DNA of 28,259 bases, taken from positions 1 through 28,259 of the IMG/VR virus record IMGVR_UViG_3300032561_000100; one strand, written 5' to 3'. The DNA is from a virus. Position numbers and translations under genes: made by a program. How positions within the stretch are numbered: position 1 is the first letter of the stretch; each line of letters starts with the position of its first letter. Positions 27,784 to 28,259 of this stretch are shown here, piece after piece. The notes below the pieces were generated by a model, which was not told where the DNA came from, searched no databases, and worked only from the letters and a program-made list of their open reading frames with translations.

Positions 27784-28259
27784 AGAACTCACAGCATTTA
27801 ACCCCACTAACTTACCTGCATTTGCTAAGAGGGTAGACCTTTCCTCCCTTGCCAAAAGCTTGGCGGGCGGTGGCAATTTTGGTAAACGCATTTCCGTTAA
27901 AGGTGGCGTATTTCGTTTAATGTCCGGCAGTGAAGAAGTTGCGGCAATTGACGACCGCCATCTTGATGTAGTTATTGTTCAAGCTGCGCCTAAGATTAGC
28001 CGTACATTCTACGCAGGTACATACGAAGAAGGTTCTACAAAAGGCCCCGATTGTTGGTCTGCCGATGGTGAACTACCAGATGCATCTGTCCGTGATCAAC
28101 AGCACACTAACTGCGCATCATGCCCACAAAATGCCAAAGGTTCAGGCCAAGGTGATTCTAGAGCGTGCCGTTTTAGCCAGCGTTTAGCGGTTGTACTTGC
28201 TAACGATGTGGGCGGAGATGTTATGCAGTTAACGTTATCTGCTACATCAATCTTCGGTA
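27776..28259 (+). CDS. Conserved phage protein, Cys-rich (cut by right edge)
   Basis: The first 161 residues are visible. Start MSKELTAFNPTNLPAFAKRV; AAGGAG lies 11 bases before the ATG. It has a basic Gly-rich segment (LAGGGNFGKRISVKGGVFRL), a strand pair (VVIVQAAPKISRTFYAGTY), CWSADGELPDASV, then NCASCPQNAKGSGQGDSRAC and RFSQRLAVVL. The Cys set (C-ASC plus later Cys) might bind zinc. The protein is a recognisable member of a conserved phage family found near replication genes, possibly a DNA-binding protein, but I cannot name its function with confidence. Confidence 0.65.
   Translation, partial: MSKELTAFNPTNLPAFAKRVDLSSLAKSLAGGGNFGKRISVKGGVFRLMSGSEEVAAIDDRHLDVVIVQAAPKISRTFYAGTYEEGSTKGPDCWSADGELPDASVRDQQHTNCASCPQNAKGSGQGDSRACRFSQRLAVVLANDVGGDVMQLTLSATSIFG

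Noticed and set aside
1-28259. tRNA genes and CRISPR arrays
   Set aside because: I saw no cloverleaf with a GTTCRAATC-type arm, and the repeats found are palindromes or gene duplications without spacer regularity.

Overview
The window is part of the genome of a tailed double-stranded DNA phage (Caudoviricetes). It holds a packaging and head module on the minus strand (1-8992) and a long early/replication module on the plus strand (about 9827 to the right edge), which diverge from a gene-poor control region (about 9000-9830). Nearly every gene has an AGGAG-type ribosome binding site, and most genes abut or overlap by 1-8 bases, as in phage operons. No tail, lysis, integrase or repressor gene lies inside the window, so lifestyle cannot be read directly. 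Gene content and a few protein motifs (for example the EPVAW...LYTHP proteins) suggest a Gram-negative, probably proteobacterial host from water or a similar environment; this is a weak inference.

Left module, in transcription order from the centre leftwards: a 43-residue protein, small terminase-like protein, large terminase, a small coiled-coil protein, a 2-oxoglutarate/Fe(II) oxygenase, the portal, a 69-residue protein, a GroES-like co-chaperonin, an HNH endonuclease, the scaffold, two conserved virion proteins, and the start of the major capsid protein, cut by the window edge.

Control region: a probable leftward promoter, four palindromes, a G-quadruplex motif, two plus-strand intrinsic terminators, and a candidate small RNA (9021-9117) whose first hairpin loop shows UCCUCC, complementary to Shine-Dalgarno sequences.

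Right module: (a) 9827-11958, small early proteins, including a 45-residue helix-turn-helix protein and a Cys4 protein, plus a 410-bp non-coding stretch with an AT-rich tract bounded by 12-bp direct repeats; (b) 11989-17619, an unusual island with an amidoligase, a class II glutamine amidotransferase-like protein and an ATP-grasp ligase (split by a frameshift), interleaved with very small membrane proteins and followed by an SPFH/stomatin-like membrane protein; (c) 17619-19385, small proteins with recent tandem duplication; (d) 19459-28259, DNA-handling genes: winged-helix proteins, a VRR-NUC nuclease, family A DNA polymerase with proofreading domain, a metallopeptidase, a Cas4/RecB-like Fe-S nuclease, two HNH proteins, a MazG-like dNTP pyrophosphohydrolase, a SNF2 helicase and conserved phage proteins. 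A palindromic element, GGACAG-N4-CTGTCC, occurs seven times between 10057 and 14322, in both orientations and both within and between genes.

The most interesting content is the peptide-ligase island, the candidate anti-Shine-Dalgarno RNA and the palindromic element family.
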